From: Begonia masoniana | Taxonomy: Eukaryota > Streptophyta > Magnoliopsida > Cucurbitales > Begoniaceae | Length of the DNA stretch: 64,000 nucleotides | Assembly (NCBI GenBank): GCA_022432975.1 | Contig: CM039510.1 | Coordinates: 35,379,468 to 35,443,467 of the forward strand | Reading direction: 5' to 3' | Shown here: positions 24,201 through 35,288 of the stretch, in pieces | How positions within the stretch are numbered: the stretch's first letter is position 1 | Layout: every line of letters begins with the position of its first letter | The notes under the pieces: generated by a model | Database searches by the model: none | What the model was told of the DNA's origin: nothing | The model's input: the letters and a program-made list of their open reading frames with translations, nothing else | Translations under genes and position numbers: made by a program

Positions 24201-24643
24201 GCATATCGCCTTACGTTCAACCCAACATGTTCGCATCCTTTTTAACACTAAGATATAACTCATACCTTTCCTAACAACTATCACTTCCACCCGGGCTAAC
24301 ATTTACATTTAACTCGGATTGATCCTACCCTTTTTCCGCCATTCCTAGGGTATCAGACTTACTCTCATCCTAAGATTCTCTAATATATGTTTCACTTTCT
24401 CCAATAAAATTCCTAGCTATTCGAACTATCGATTTATTACGTCTATGAATTGACTTAAGGGATCCACCAAGGTTGTCTCGGTACACTTGAGATTTTCTAG
24501 TCCACTACAATCACAAAACAAACAGGGTTAAACCAAAAAAACCGGTAAACTAACTAAAAGAAAAGAAATACTTACAGTCGGTGAAGCACGTTGCATAGCG
24601 GCCGGTATTGTCGGGTAATCCTTTGAAAGACTCGACTATTTAT
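21274..24643 (-). other. Non-coding internal region of element G
   Basis: No open frame longer than about 90 codons and no recognisable retrotransposon motif on either strand. The plus strand is rich in C, T and A and very poor in G for about 3 kb, so the sense strand is rich in G and A. Contains a tandem duplication (23427-23995). Confidence 0.7.
23427..23995. repeat. Tandem duplication, ~248-bp unit plus 66-bp partial third copy
   Basis: The unit starting AACCATTTCCTAACCTGAAT occurs at 23429 and again at 23677, nearly identical; a partial third copy GAAAAAGTACTACAGCAATA to CTAAACGTTTG follows at about 23929-23995. Confidence 0.88.
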
Positions 24644-24655
24644 GCTCTGATACCA
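24644..24655 (-). other. Primer binding site of element G
   Basis: Minus strand TGGTATCAGAGC, exact tRNA-Met type, three bases from the LTR. Confidence 0.85.
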
Positions 24656-24997
24656 TCTTGTAACGCCCCCGAACCCACCCTGGCTCGGTGCACTACTTGG
24701 CTCACTCTAACCCCGATAATTTAAAAAAAATCAGACACCGCAGAATTTTAAGCTAAGTCTCCCGAAACTCTCTTATGTCATACCTAGCTACCTAGACTCA
24801 CTAATTTCCCTTAATCCTAACCGTTAAGCACCACGGCGTCCTCCCCGAAAATTTCAGCAAAGTAATGCTTGAAAATGGCGCCTCCAAAATGCTAGGTACC
24901 TGCAAACGAATCAATCGTCAACTAGATCCAGAATACTCTTACGCAACTATCCACTCAACAAATAGCAGTAAAGAGGGAAACTATACTACTAATATCC

Positions 24998-25180
24998 CTA
25001 AGTGAAGAAAGTCCACAGTATAGGGCGAAACATCACCCTTAACTAAGTGAAGAAAGTACACAGTATAGGGCGAAATATCACCCTTAACTAAATGAAAAAA
25101 GTCCACAGTATAGGGCGAAACATCACCCTTAACTAAGTGAAGAAAGTCCACAGTATAGGGTGAACCATAACCCTTAACTA
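24998..25180. repeat. Tandem repeat GTGAAGAAAGTCCACAGTAT...CACCCTTAACTAA
   Basis: Four near-identical ~55-bp units with the core CACAGTATAGGGCGAAACAT followed by CACCCTTAACTA, inside the LTR of element G. Confidence 0.85.
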
Positions 25181-26792
25181 TGACTGTATATAACCAATAT
25201 AAATAGCTATACCATAACTGTCAAAAACATCAACAAAAAAGAGTTACGCATGCCCATCATTTTCACAAACAAACATCTACAATAAACTACCAAACTACAA
25301 AGCCCCACATCCCCCGAAGACCATGGTCGAGGTGCCCCGACAACTACCTGTACCAGCATGCTCCATGCACCACCAACTGCTACCTAGTCCTGGGCTGTCT
25401 CATCTACCCCATCTGAGTAAATCTCGTCACCTACACCATAGAACGCAAAACATAAGCCTAATGCATAGCAAGTAGGGAAATAATGCACATTAACACATTA
25501 GATGCTCAACTCAACCTAACATGCAGTTTCTACACACTCTGTTGTTTTCTTTTCATTCTGGTTACATTTATCTTCCACTTTCATGTGAATCAAGTAGGCA
25601 CAAGCCCCAACACAATCCTGGACGGCAAACCAAATCTCCCCCAATCGATCGTAGAATCCTCATTGTGCCTTCAAGGACAAGCATATCGAGGAATTCATAC
25701 TCACGACACATTACGTACATTAGCATAGCATCTCAAGTAAAATCCCCTGTGGGGTGCTCAACGAGCCACGTGCCCGACGAGGCTATTCTACTCGAGACCA
25801 AGTTGCATATCAATTTTCTTATCTTTCAATTCATTCTCACCACTCAAGCATGCAAAACACATGGTTTCACAGTTAGAAAACAATGATGCATGACACACGA
25901 TGCATGACACAAAGCAAAACATAACAAACAAGCAAACAATCCCTACCGTTCTATGGTGTAGGCCCGAAGGCAACAAAACATACATCCACTACTTACCTGG
26001 CGTCCTAGCTCGCTGGGTTTGGCACAACACGTCACCTATGGCTCGACCTATGACGAACATTCAAGTTTCATTAAAATGTAGCATAAATTTACTCTCAAAC
26101 TACTATTTCTAGCTTAATCCAACTAAAACCTAACTAAACGGGCCACTAATTTAGGTTCGGTAAAAACCGACCTGAAACTTCAAACGCGCAGTAACTTTTG
26201 CGTCGGTTATCGGAATCGAACGATTCCAGCGGCCACGTACTCCTTCTAATAACCTAGTTTAACCTGCCAAAAGGAATTTAAAACGAACGGCCGCAGCTAG
26301 GTCAAAAATGGAAAAATCCAAATCTGCCATAAACAGAGAATTTCACCACTATCGGTTTTCCATCAATTTTCACCAAATTCCTCACCAATCGACCACCCAC
26401 ACCTTCAATTAAGCATAATCTAACCAAAATCCCGAGACTACACACACAAAAATCGAAACACCCAAATTTGAAGTTCACTGTTTTTCGCTCAAATTGAGCT
26501 CCTCACAGCTCGGCGACCATTGCTGGTCCAAGGGTCGGCAAACCCATGCTGAGAACACCCAAAATCGGCCGGTGATCGGAGCCCAAAAAAGCTCGTCACT
26601 CACAGCCTCAAACAAACCGAAAATAGGGTGAAAACCGAACCTTACCGGGCGGTTCCTGCGCGAAGAGAGCCGGACCCTGCTCGTTGCCGTCGTCTGGCCA
26701 GAGAACGTCGAAAATCGCCAGTGAACGGCTCGCCTACGCCGCCCCGCGTCTTCACCCTCTCCCCTGTTCTCCTCTCAGCTGTCGGGCACTCG

Positions 26793-26825
26793 AACAACAG
26801 AATGGCTTCGAGCCATTCTGTTGTT
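26793..26825. repeat. Perfect 15-bp inverted repeat with 3-nt loop
   Basis: AACAACAGAATGGCT, loop TCG, AGCCATTCTGTTGTT. It lies in the transcribed leader end of the G LTR, right before a (TTA/TAA)n stretch. Confidence 0.9.
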
Positions 26826-27155
26826 TTTATTATTATTATAATAATAATTCCTATTAAAACATTAATAAATCATCATTTACCGTTTTGCCCTCCCGTATTT
26901 TCGACCATTTCAAATTTCGTTAAATCTCTTAAATTATAATCCCCGGCTTAATTTCACTGGGAATACCCGAACCTAAATTAAGAAACCATTTAGTTTCACC
27001 AAATTTATTCACTGTTCTTTTAAATTAATGAAACAACCACCTTATCCTTTTATTTTCTCTTCAATTTTTCCTTTCAAATTTAGATAAATCTAAGATCCAT
27101 AACTTAATTAAACCTAAAGCAGTACACATTGAGGAAACAAAATCTCAGGTTTACA

Positions 27156-27446
27156 ATAACAATGGACGTTGTCACAATGGACGATAACAATAGACGCTGT
27201 TACAATGGACGTTTACAATGGATGTTAAAAAATAGATGATAAAATCTTTCAAAATGTTACAGAAACCCTAACTTTTGAAAACTCTTCTAAAACCTCTCGA
27301 TTCCTTTCGTTCGTCCAGCGATTCCTATTCTTCTCTAATCTTCGGCACCGATTAAAAACCTCTCCAAACTCTGTCTTTGTCCAGAAATCTAAATCATTAT
27401 CAATGACATCTTCCTCTCGCACCGACCAAGTCTGTCCACCAAATTT
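27156..27446 (+). other. Sirevirus F sequence between G and an LTR fragment
   Basis: Five short units ACAATGGACG(T/A) at 27160-27225, then sequence with an ATG at 27403 (MTSSSRTDQ) that could be the start of the envelope-like gene. It stops at ~27446 where LTR-like sequence begins. The frame of this ATG happens to equal that of the gene part after 28546. Confidence 0.4.
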
Positions 27447-28545
27447 GTTGGTTTAGTTGTTGAATGAATAATTTAGGGTGTTTGAGTGGTTAGAATGAAG
27501 ATTGGAAGAGTGTTACACAAAAACCGGTTTAGGAACATTTGGTGGCCGATTCTGTCTTTGGCATTTTTGGTTTGGCTAAGTGAATTATTTGGATAATTTG
27601 AGTGTGTCAATAGATAGTAGATGTGTAGAGGTTTCTGAATTGGGGTGGCACATCGAAATCCGTTGAAAAATGAGAAAGTTATGACCGTTTGAAGTTGGAC
27701 TGTCAGATTTGGGTAAAATAAAAATCGGATTTGAGTGGTTAGGTTGAAAAGTTAGTGTTAGTTTGTTTTAGTTAGGTTTAGTTAAATTCTTAGACTTTTA
27801 TTAGTACGTTACTAAGTTAGTTTTCTTTAATTGTTAGGTAATTGCACGAGAAATTTAGCGGCACGAAGTGACAGAACTTTTCGGGAGCTACCAGGTAAGT
27901 AGAGGATGAGTGTTTGATGCCTTCGAGCCTACACCATAGAACGGTAGGGATTGTTTGCTTGTTGTTGTGTTTTAATTTGTGTCATGCATCGTGTGTCATG
28001 CATCATTGTTTTCTAAACTACGAAACCACGTGTTTTGCATGTGTGAGAGGTGAGGATGAAAGATAAGAATTGATATGCAACTTGGTCTCGAGTAGAATAG
28101 CTTCGTCGGGAAAGTGGCTCGTTGAGCACCCCACGAGGGATTTTACTCGAGATGCTATGCTAATTTACGTAATGTGTCGTGAGTATGAATGCCTCGACCT
28201 GTTCGTGCTTGAAGGCACAATGAGGATTCTACGATCAATTGGGGGAGATTCGGTTGGCTGTCCCAAACTGTGTTAGGACGTGTGCCTCCGGTCTTGCTCC
28301 GTGGATCAAGGCGTGGCCGTCCTGGACTGTGTGGGGGCGTGTGCCTACTTGATTCACCTGAAAGTGAAAGACAAATGTAATCGAAATGAAAAGAAAACAA
28401 CAGAGTGTGTAGAAACATAATCCTTTTTGCCTTGTCAACCTTCTTCTTCACTTTGCATTGTTTCTAAACCTTTCATCCTTAAACATTAACTCATTAATCG
28501 TTTAATCTTAGGCCTATACGCGTTATAGGAAATTCTCGGGTGTTA
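27447..28545 (+). repeat. Rearranged gypsy LTR fragment inside Sirevirus F
   Basis: From ~27780 to ~28420 it follows the sense strand of the G LTR family: AG/GTAAGT cassette 27838-27894, CCTACACCATAGAACGGTAGG (compare 25945-25965), and the ACTCGAGATGCTATGC block. From ~28421 to 28545 it resembles the beginning of such an LTR in the opposite orientation, ending CTCGGGTGTTATA. No target duplication found. The envelope-like gene continues right after it. Confidence 0.6.
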
Positions 28546-29985
28546 TATAAGATATTAGTAAAATTAATTGCAAAGGATCCTAACCACTCTTCCCTGAAGT
28601 TGAAGAGCAAGGATTTGAACTTTAGGGCAAGAGTCTTCCACCAGATGATCCACTACAACATCTTGCCAGTCGATGGTCGTAGAGACCATGTTAGTGGAAT
28701 GGATCTATTCTTGCTTGGTCAGCCATTCAAAGGTGAACCATTTCATATTGGCTACATTATTTTAAATCGAATGCTTCAAGTTGTCTGCAATGTATCCAAG
28801 TCTCTGCCATACAATCTTCTGCTCATGAAGATTTTTCAAAGGTTTGGTGTCAGGTTACAGGATTCTGACTCGCTCTTAGTCCTGAAGAAATTTGACTTCT
28901 TCTTGTCCTCCACCTTGTCAAGAATGGGAATAACTAGAAATACTCAAGGTGTACTGGTTGAAAAAGTTGGTCGAGGAGGTGTTTCAAGGCGCTTGATCAT
29001 TGACGAAGAAGAAGAGGAAGAAAGTGCTCAAGATGACACTCTTCTTCATGTCCTTGATCCTCTGCTACCTCCAGTTCTCCTTATTCAAGCTCCTGAAGAG
29101 GTCAGTCATGTTCAAATTCACACTCAAAAGCCTGTGAGTGATCATGAACTTCCTCCAGTCCAAGCTGATATTCCCCTACAACCTCTTCCACGCCCAACCA
29201 GTCCAACTCCTGCTCCCTCTCCAACTCCAATTCCTTCATTGCTAGCTCGTGTTCCTCCTAGAACTAAAGGTCCTCCCACTTCTTCAGTGCAGAATTCTAT
29301 TTCTAAGGGACAATATCATGAGCTTCGGGTCAGCATCGAAAGCCTTGGCACTGGTCAGAAATCCTTTCAGTCCATGTATCTCTCCTACCAAGATCAGTTT
29401 GAAACTTTTGTCCTATCTCAACTAGAACATCCTACCAGTTCCATTCAAAGTCTGCACAATCGTATTGATCTAACGGAATCCAATCAAAGTAAAGCTATTG
29501 ATGATGTCATCTCCTCCGTTTGATTCCATTCAAGTCATTTAGCAGCACAATTGCAGCGAGATTGTGACAGGGTTATCACTCATATTGGAGACCTTAGCAC
29601 CCTTATGACTAGAAGTGCTGGTGAGCCCTCTAATGCGGATGAGAATTTGGATGAAAGTGACGAGTCTCTTGAGGCAGCTCGTCTAGCTACTTCAGCTGTT
29701 CCTTCAAGTGCTGAGCCAGTGCCTGCTCCAACTATTGTTGATCAGCCAGCTACTTGTAATCTAGATATTGCTGATGTTGGTGTTGGTGTTGTTCCTGCTG
29801 ATCTTGCAATAGCTGACCCTGTCGATATGCCTATGGAAGATGCAGGGGATGCAATTAATGATGCCAGTGTTCCTCCTTTCTCTCCTATTGCAGAAATTAA
29901 TCCTCAGGTGGAATCCCCTCATAATAAGGATGATTTCCTTGATCAATTATGGGATATCATACAGTGGGAGAAGCCCCCTCCCTGA
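28546..29985 (+). pseudogene. Sirevirus F envelope-like gene, one in-frame stop
   Basis: A 480-codon frame placed between RNase H and the 3' LTR, where SIRE/Maximus elements carry an extra gene called envelope-like; its function is unproven. The first ~120 residues (motifs LPVDGRRDHV, GYIILNRML, LPYNLLL) resemble the domain often listed as a putative plant transposon protein. An acidic run (EEEEEES), a proline-rich middle (about residues 185-250) and a helical, Q- and S-rich part follow, then an acidic, alanine- and proline-rich tail. I see no clear signal peptide or membrane helix. A TGA at 29521-29523 is the only break; the N-terminus is lost to the LTR fragment at 27447-28545. Confidence 0.75.
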
Positions 29986-30358
29986 GAACTAGGAATATTT
30001 TTTTATTTTTTATTTTTTAAGACTGTGACTGATATATTTTTTTTCCACTGTGAATGATTTTTTTTAACACTGTGAATACTTAACATGTTGCCAAACTATG
30101 AATGTTTTATTCTGTCGTCTCTACAGTGATGTGCTGAATGTCATTCCTCCTAAAAGTGTTTATTTTTTGATAATGTCAAAGGAGGAGAAAGATATAGAAT
30201 TTACTGAATGCATAATTAAGAATTTACTGAATCCATACTTAAAACTTATTGATAAGGAATACTGCATAGAGTATGGGGGAGTATGTAAGTTTAAGCTGAA
30301 ATGCAGATTATTATGCTGAATCAGATCATATATTTGTCATCATCAAAAATGGGGAGAT
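29986..30358 (+). other. Sirevirus F 3' untranslated part and purine tract
   Basis: Non-coding, with T-rich runs at 30000-30065. The purine tract AAAAATGGGGAGAT (30345-30358) precedes the 3' LTR directly. Confidence 0.75.
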
Positions 30359-31469
30359 TGTTGACTTAAATAGTGTTTAAGTCTAATTTTGTTTTTGATG
30401 ATTGTGATTAATATGAAATATACAAATTGAATAATTGGATTACTGTGTTTATTGCATTTATCTGGAAATGCTATTTGAAAAAGGTATTATGTTTCTGACG
30501 TTTTTGGTTAAGTGTTATTAGTCTGAAGTCAATTGTCCAAAGTAAAGACAGACACAGTCGTCTAAAGTTATTAGTCCGACCCAGTCGTCCAAAGTAAAGA
30601 CAGACGCAGTAGTCCAAAGTAAAGGCAGACGCAGTCGTTCAAAGTAAAGAAAGACGCATTCATTCAAAGTACTCGTCCGACGCGTAATCATCCAAAGTAT
30701 TCGTCCAACGAGCAGGCGTCCAAAATGTACGACAACAACGAATTCATGCGAAGCATTAATCTGACGAGCATTCGTCCAGCATTAGACCAATCAATTCGTC
30801 CAAACTCATTAGTCCAAAGGGGAACGTCCAGAGTCTTGACGACCAGACTATTAAAGACCGCGAGTGATAGCGACTTCAGATCTCAACTACTATTTTTTTG
30901 CGTATGGATGCTCTCTAACGGTCATATTTTTGAATGAGACGCAGATTACAAACAAGAGTATATAAAGAAGAATGAAGCTCGAGAGAAGAACTTTTTGCCA
31001 ATCTTTTGAACAGTCACTCTGAACTCCTATAAGCTTATGCGATAATCTCTGTTTACTCCTCTCTAGATCATAACTTGAGATTTAGCTTTTGAGAGAGTGT
31101 AGCGTTGTGCTCAATATCTTCATCTTGCAAAAACTGTAAGGCAGTGGATTGACACCAGTGAAGTTCAATCTAGAAGTTTAAGGGCAGTAGATTGACGCTC
31201 GTGATGTTCGATCTAGATTTCTTATGAGGAGAAGGAAAAAATCTTCAAGGGGGAGCCTTGGTGCGTGGAAGTAGGCAGGATTGGCCGAACCATGTTAAAA
31301 ACTTCGGTGTCAATTTCTTCTCTCTCTTACTTTAACTTGCTTGCTTGTCTGCTATAATTTTAGTAATTGCATACAAAGAGAGTAGATAAAATAAACCAAA
31401 TTTGCATTTTTAAAAAGATTAGGTTAAGAAATTTATAATTCACCCCCCCTAGACAATAACGGTCCTACA
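30359..31469 (+). repeat. 3' LTR of Sirevirus F
   Basis: 1111 bp. Visibly diverged from the 5' LTR by point changes and by fewer AGTCGTCCAAAG units, so F is older than element D. TATATAAAG at 30959-30967. Confidence 0.92.
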
Positions 31470-31672
31470 GTTTCTTGTTTATTGATGGAATTGTTTACCT
31501 GTTTGGTTTCATTATTCCTACAGCATTGAAGATATGTGCATGTAACATGTATTCATGCATCATGGTTTTTCCAAAGCATAGAAAACGGTTTTATGCATAT
31601 GTTTTCATGTAAACAAGAGTAAAAGAATACAGTACAATAAAATACGTAATAGTTATTGTGGGTAAGGAACTG
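31470..31672 (+). repeat. LTR 'E', third piece
   Basis: Between the end of F and the solo LTR. Starts with GTTTC (F duplication) and ends with AACTG (solo LTR duplication). Contains ATGTATTCATGCATCATG, as other LTRs here have after their GGGCCCTACATC motif. Confidence 0.65.
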
Positions 31673-34051
31673 TGTAACACCCGACAATTTCGGCCAGGTG
31701 ATTTTCTTAACCATTTTGATTATCACCCTTTTTATTAACCTTTATGATTTTAAATTTAATGTCAAGACATATTTATTACAAGTTGAGTGAAACTAGGTTG
31801 GGTGGCAGGGTTGTAATTAAGGATGGATGGATCAAGTATGAATAGGAAATGGAAACCTTAAACCCCATTTAAACCTCACTGTAGCCGACACATTCACTCT
31901 CGGCGATTTCTTTCTTCCCCAGAGCTGTCTCCCTCGGCCAACTACAGCTCCTTTCTGTGACCAATTTTCAGTCTCCGCCCCGACAATCCACACCCTAGGT
32001 AAGACTCTGTAATGTAGTCATTGATTGGCTATTTAGAACTCTGTTTTTCCTGCTAAGACCCGTAGTTTCGGATTCTTCTTTGGCAATGAAATATTAGTGG
32101 CATTCGTAATCTGTGACTAGTTATTAGGTTGAAACTGATTATTTCTAGGATGACTTTTGGTTAGAACTTTTAGGATTTTTATTTAATACTGTAATGTGAA
32201 ATGTTTTAGGTAAAAAAGTCTGAAGTGAAGTGCTCGAGTATTGCTAAGGAAACCAAGTAAGTGAATGTATTAAGACTTCTGGCCAATAGGGCCCTACATC
32301 ACAAGGATATTAAGTTAGTTTCAGTTGTCTGATGTTTGTTCTGTGTTAGTAAGATTTCTCGTACTTGGATGATTTATGGATGTTGAGAGTTTTGTTATGT
32401 AACGTTCTGGTAGAGTCTATGAAGTCAACTGTTCTGGTATGATACTTTCTATAGTCTGATGATTTAAGAGCATCCATGTCATGCATCATGATTTACTTCT
32501 CAAGCATATGAAAATGTTTTATGAGCATATTTTTCCCATGAACAAGATATGACAATGAATATGAAACTCATGCAACCGAATTAAGTGAGGGTTGGGGGCG
32601 GTTTGGCGTATGTCACTGTCCAAAGAGAAGGACCATGAATACGGCCCGAAATGGACTATGTACACTTGCACTGTCATCCCCCCTTTACGGCACAAATCCT
32701 CCCTTAATCCATATGATGAAAGTGATGAACAAGAATACGAATAAGAACATGAAAAGAGCATGAAACGAACATGATCATGATTTTCTTGCAACTATGCATT
32801 CACGTATACATGTTAGCATTGTATTCCTTACTAAGCATTAGGCTTATAGTTTGAACCTTATGATGTAGGTGACGGAGTATCAGGTGAGGATTCCAAAGTT
32901 AATGAAGACGTCTAAGTTTAGTTGCTGGAAGGTGTTCAGGGAGCAATTCTGTAGCTGGATGGTGAACAAGACCCCATGGTTAATGCTCTTACAACTTTAG
33001 TGATGATTATGAATATGGAAGTTTAAGTAGGATGAGATTATCTGAAGACATCGAGCTTTTGGAATTGTCTGGTTTAATTACTGAGTCTGAGAATGTTTAT
33101 AAGGATATAGAATGAATTGTTTTAACTAAGTCTTCCGCTACATGTATTCACGATGAGTCCATGATTTATGTCTGCCTACGTTTATGTCTATGAAGTATGA
33201 GATCTGTGAAGGTCAGGTTATCTTTCTGTCAGTACGAGTTGCTTGAAGGTTTTCGAGTTTTACTGCCGTGTGATAGAAGTCGGATGAATGCATCATCCGG
33301 CTGACGTCACTGGTGAAAGTTGAATGATAGAAGCTGGATGAATAAATCATCCGGCTGACGTCAACGGTAGATGGTGAACGTTTGTCGATTACCGGATGAT
33401 GTCTCTTACCGGATGATGTAAGTTTTGTTTGTCGTCTAGCGATCGGGCGATGTAGTATATTTCAAATACCGGATGATGTAAGTATTGTTTGTCGTCTAGC
33501 GATCAGCCGATGTAGTGTATTTCAAATACCGGATGATGTAAGTATTGTTTTGTCGTCTAGCGATCGGGCGATGTGGTGTATCGCTTATGTCAAGTGATGT
33601 TTAATGAGTCACGAGAGATGCACGTGCCCACCGGAAGATGTCTTCTATTGGGCAACGATAATTGAGTCATGCAGAGTACACGTGATAAATCGGAAGATGT
33701 GTACCCTATCAGCCGATGCATGAAAACCCATGCAGCCCGAGCAGAATGCCGTCGTGTGATCTAAGGGCATTTCTTTTTTGCCCGATTATGTCATGGAACT
33801 GATAACCGAGCATAGTCGCTCGATTCTGTGAATTAAAGAGTTATTAGATTAATGAAAGAGTCGAGTTTTGAATGGTTTAGTTTTTGTCAGATGATATGTT
33901 GTCTGCGAGTCAAGTTTTAAGTTCTAACTATTTTTTTTTTTAAAAAAAAAAATAATAAAAATAATACTAATAATGAACATGATGCAGAAAGTAAGAATTA
34001 AATGATCAAGAAAGTCATGAATTATGTCTCGGCCCTACTGGGGTCGTTACA
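31673..34051 (+). mobile_element. Solo gypsy LTR with TSD AACTG
   Basis: 2379 bp, TGTAACACCCGACA...GGGGTCGTTACA, with AACTG at 31668-31672 and 34052-34056. It is the best reference copy of the LTR family at 620 and 6603. It has a donor-like CTAG/GTAAGA (31999), the cassette at 32210-32256 (donor AA/GTAAGT), GATGTAG/GTGA near 32868, and CCGGATGATGTAAGT repeats at 33395-33560. Confidence 0.93.
33290..33740. repeat. CCGGATGATGT / TGTCGTCTAGCGATC repeats in the solo LTR
   Basis: A ~58-bp unit TACCGGATGATGTAAGT.TTGTTTGTCGTCTAGCGATC occurs three times (33410-33570), with shorter related units on both sides. Related CATCCGGTGAC and CGGATGATGT units occur in B (6960-7150) and D (45470-45890). Confidence 0.8.
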
Positions 34052-35288
34052 AACTGAGTTTGGTAGTTCCGCTAGAGGAACCGATTTCGTCAAAGGGACT
34101 GTTAGATATGTCATTCCGCTTCCCCTAGAGTGAGATTGTCGTTCCGCCAGAGGGACAATCAGTTAGGCCATCTCTCCTCTAGAATCAGTACCCCAATAAC
34201 TCATGTCATACAAGAAAATAAATAACAAATCTAGTTGCATGTTTTACGAACAGCATAGCATATTCATGAGCATGCATGCATTCTTCTTTACTGACATCAC
34301 TTGCTGATCATTAGGCTCATTAGTTTACTTTGTGGTGTAGGTGATATTATCACAAGTGAGGACGTTAATCCTCAGGTGGATTGATAGTGCAGCTGACGGA
34401 GATTGTCCATGGCTTGAGCTTATAGCTGTTGGGGCAATTTTGACCTCTGGGCAAGTTTGTAGGTATTTTGGTAGATGTGTGTAGAAGACAGTTTTAGACT
34501 TTTGAAAAACACGGAAACTTAGCTTTAAAAATGGGTTTTACTTTGTTTAAAGACTTCCGCTACATTTTATGACAATAGAAATCGTTTTGATGTATAAATA
34601 TATTTTGGAACCATCTGGGATAAATCTGGTTTGAAAATGCAGGTTTTAGGTCTTATGATTTTTAACGTTATGCTGTTCAATTTCCTACAAAATGGTGAAG
34701 TTTCAATTAAGGTTAATAGTAGTAGTAAGAAAAGGTGTCGACTTGTGTATGTGGGTGTCGACCGTCGAGCAAAAGTGTCGAACCTTGCATGTGGGTGTCG
34801 ACCATTGAGTGTGTTAAACTGAGTAAGGTGTTGACAGGTGCACTCAGGTGTCAACCGGTTGGTTAAAGTGTTGACCCCAAGGTTCGACCGATGAAAACAG
34901 AGCTTAATGAAGTGTCGACCAGTGCATTCAGGTGTCGACCGGTAGTGTAAAATCGGCGAAGGTTTCGACCATGAGGATCGACCGACGCAAACAGAGACGG
35001 GTGAAGTGTCGACCGGTGAGCACAAGTGTCAACCAGTTGGTGTAGAACCGGCCAAAGTGTCGACTGGAACTTGATTTTGTTTAGTTATATTTTCTAACGA
35101 GTCTTCCACGCAAGAATTGTTTTCCGCCAAAAAAAAAAGTTACACGTTTTGATCATTTTCTACATTTTGATGAAAATTTTACGCACGTTTTCCACGAGGA
35201 TTTCTAAAAGAAGTTACACGTTTTGATCATTTTATATAAAGTCTCACGAACAATCAGGTTAGTAACGTCCGAATCACGGGGCGTTACA
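34052..35288 (+). repeat. LTR 'E', last piece and 3' end
   Basis: Ends CGAATCACGGGGCGTTACA, the same end as D's LTR. Has GGTGTAG/GTGA near 34341 and a block of GTGTCGACC(G)GT.G.GT repeats (34735-35065). No primer site follows at 35289, so E is either solo or the 3' LTR of an element. Confidence 0.65.
34735..35065. repeat. GTGTCGACC short repeats
   Basis: About twelve imperfect copies of (A)GTGTCGACCGGTG spaced 15-40 bp apart, with SalI-like GTCGAC cores, in the 3' part of LTR E. Confidence 0.8.

Larger units (their letters stand above)
20936..27155 (-). mobile_element. Element G: non-coding gypsy-like LTR element (LARD-like), minus strand
   Basis: Minus-strand layout: complete 5' LTR 24659-27155, tRNA-Met primer site 24644-24655, ~3.4-kb internal part 21274-24643 without pol or gag, a conserved pre-LTR segment with TTTTGAGGACAAAATTTTGT and a purine tract, and the last ~336 bp of the 3' LTR (20938-21273). 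The 3' LTR is cut at an AT-rich (TAA)n tract. The internal part is strongly short of G on the plus strand. A working set of LTR, primer site and purine tract without proteins is what a LARD is; an alternative is a heavily decayed coding element. Confidence 0.75.
24659..27155 (-). repeat. 5' LTR of element G
   Basis: 2497 bp, TGTAACGCCCCCGAAC...CTCAGGTTTACA on the plus strand. It includes four copies of a ~55-bp unit GTGAAGAAAGTCCACAGTAT (24998-25180), the AG/GTAAGT cassette (25997-26035), the CACCTACACCATAG site near 25428, and a perfect 15-bp hairpin at 26793-26825. Confidence 0.85.
15502..31469 (+). mobile_element. Sirevirus F (Ty1/copia, SIRE/Maximus type) with nested insertions
   Basis: LTRs at 15502-16710 and 30359-31469 start TGTTGACTTAAATAG and end in TACA, with a perfect TSD GTTTC (15497-15501, 31470-31474). 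Between them, in order: primer site, gag with zinc knuckles and coiled coil, protease, integrase, RT, RNase H (cut), and an envelope-like extra gene before the 3' LTR. The order PR-INT-RT and the 3' extra gene identify the SIRE/Maximus group. The ~16-kb span is due to insertions of element G and a rearranged LTR fragment. Many stops, frameshifts and an RT deletion make it dead. Confidence 0.92.

Noticed and set aside
33395..33570. CCGGATGATGTAAGT repeats as satellite or telomere-like array
   Set aside because: Only a few units inside a solo LTR; no long array and no telomere motif.
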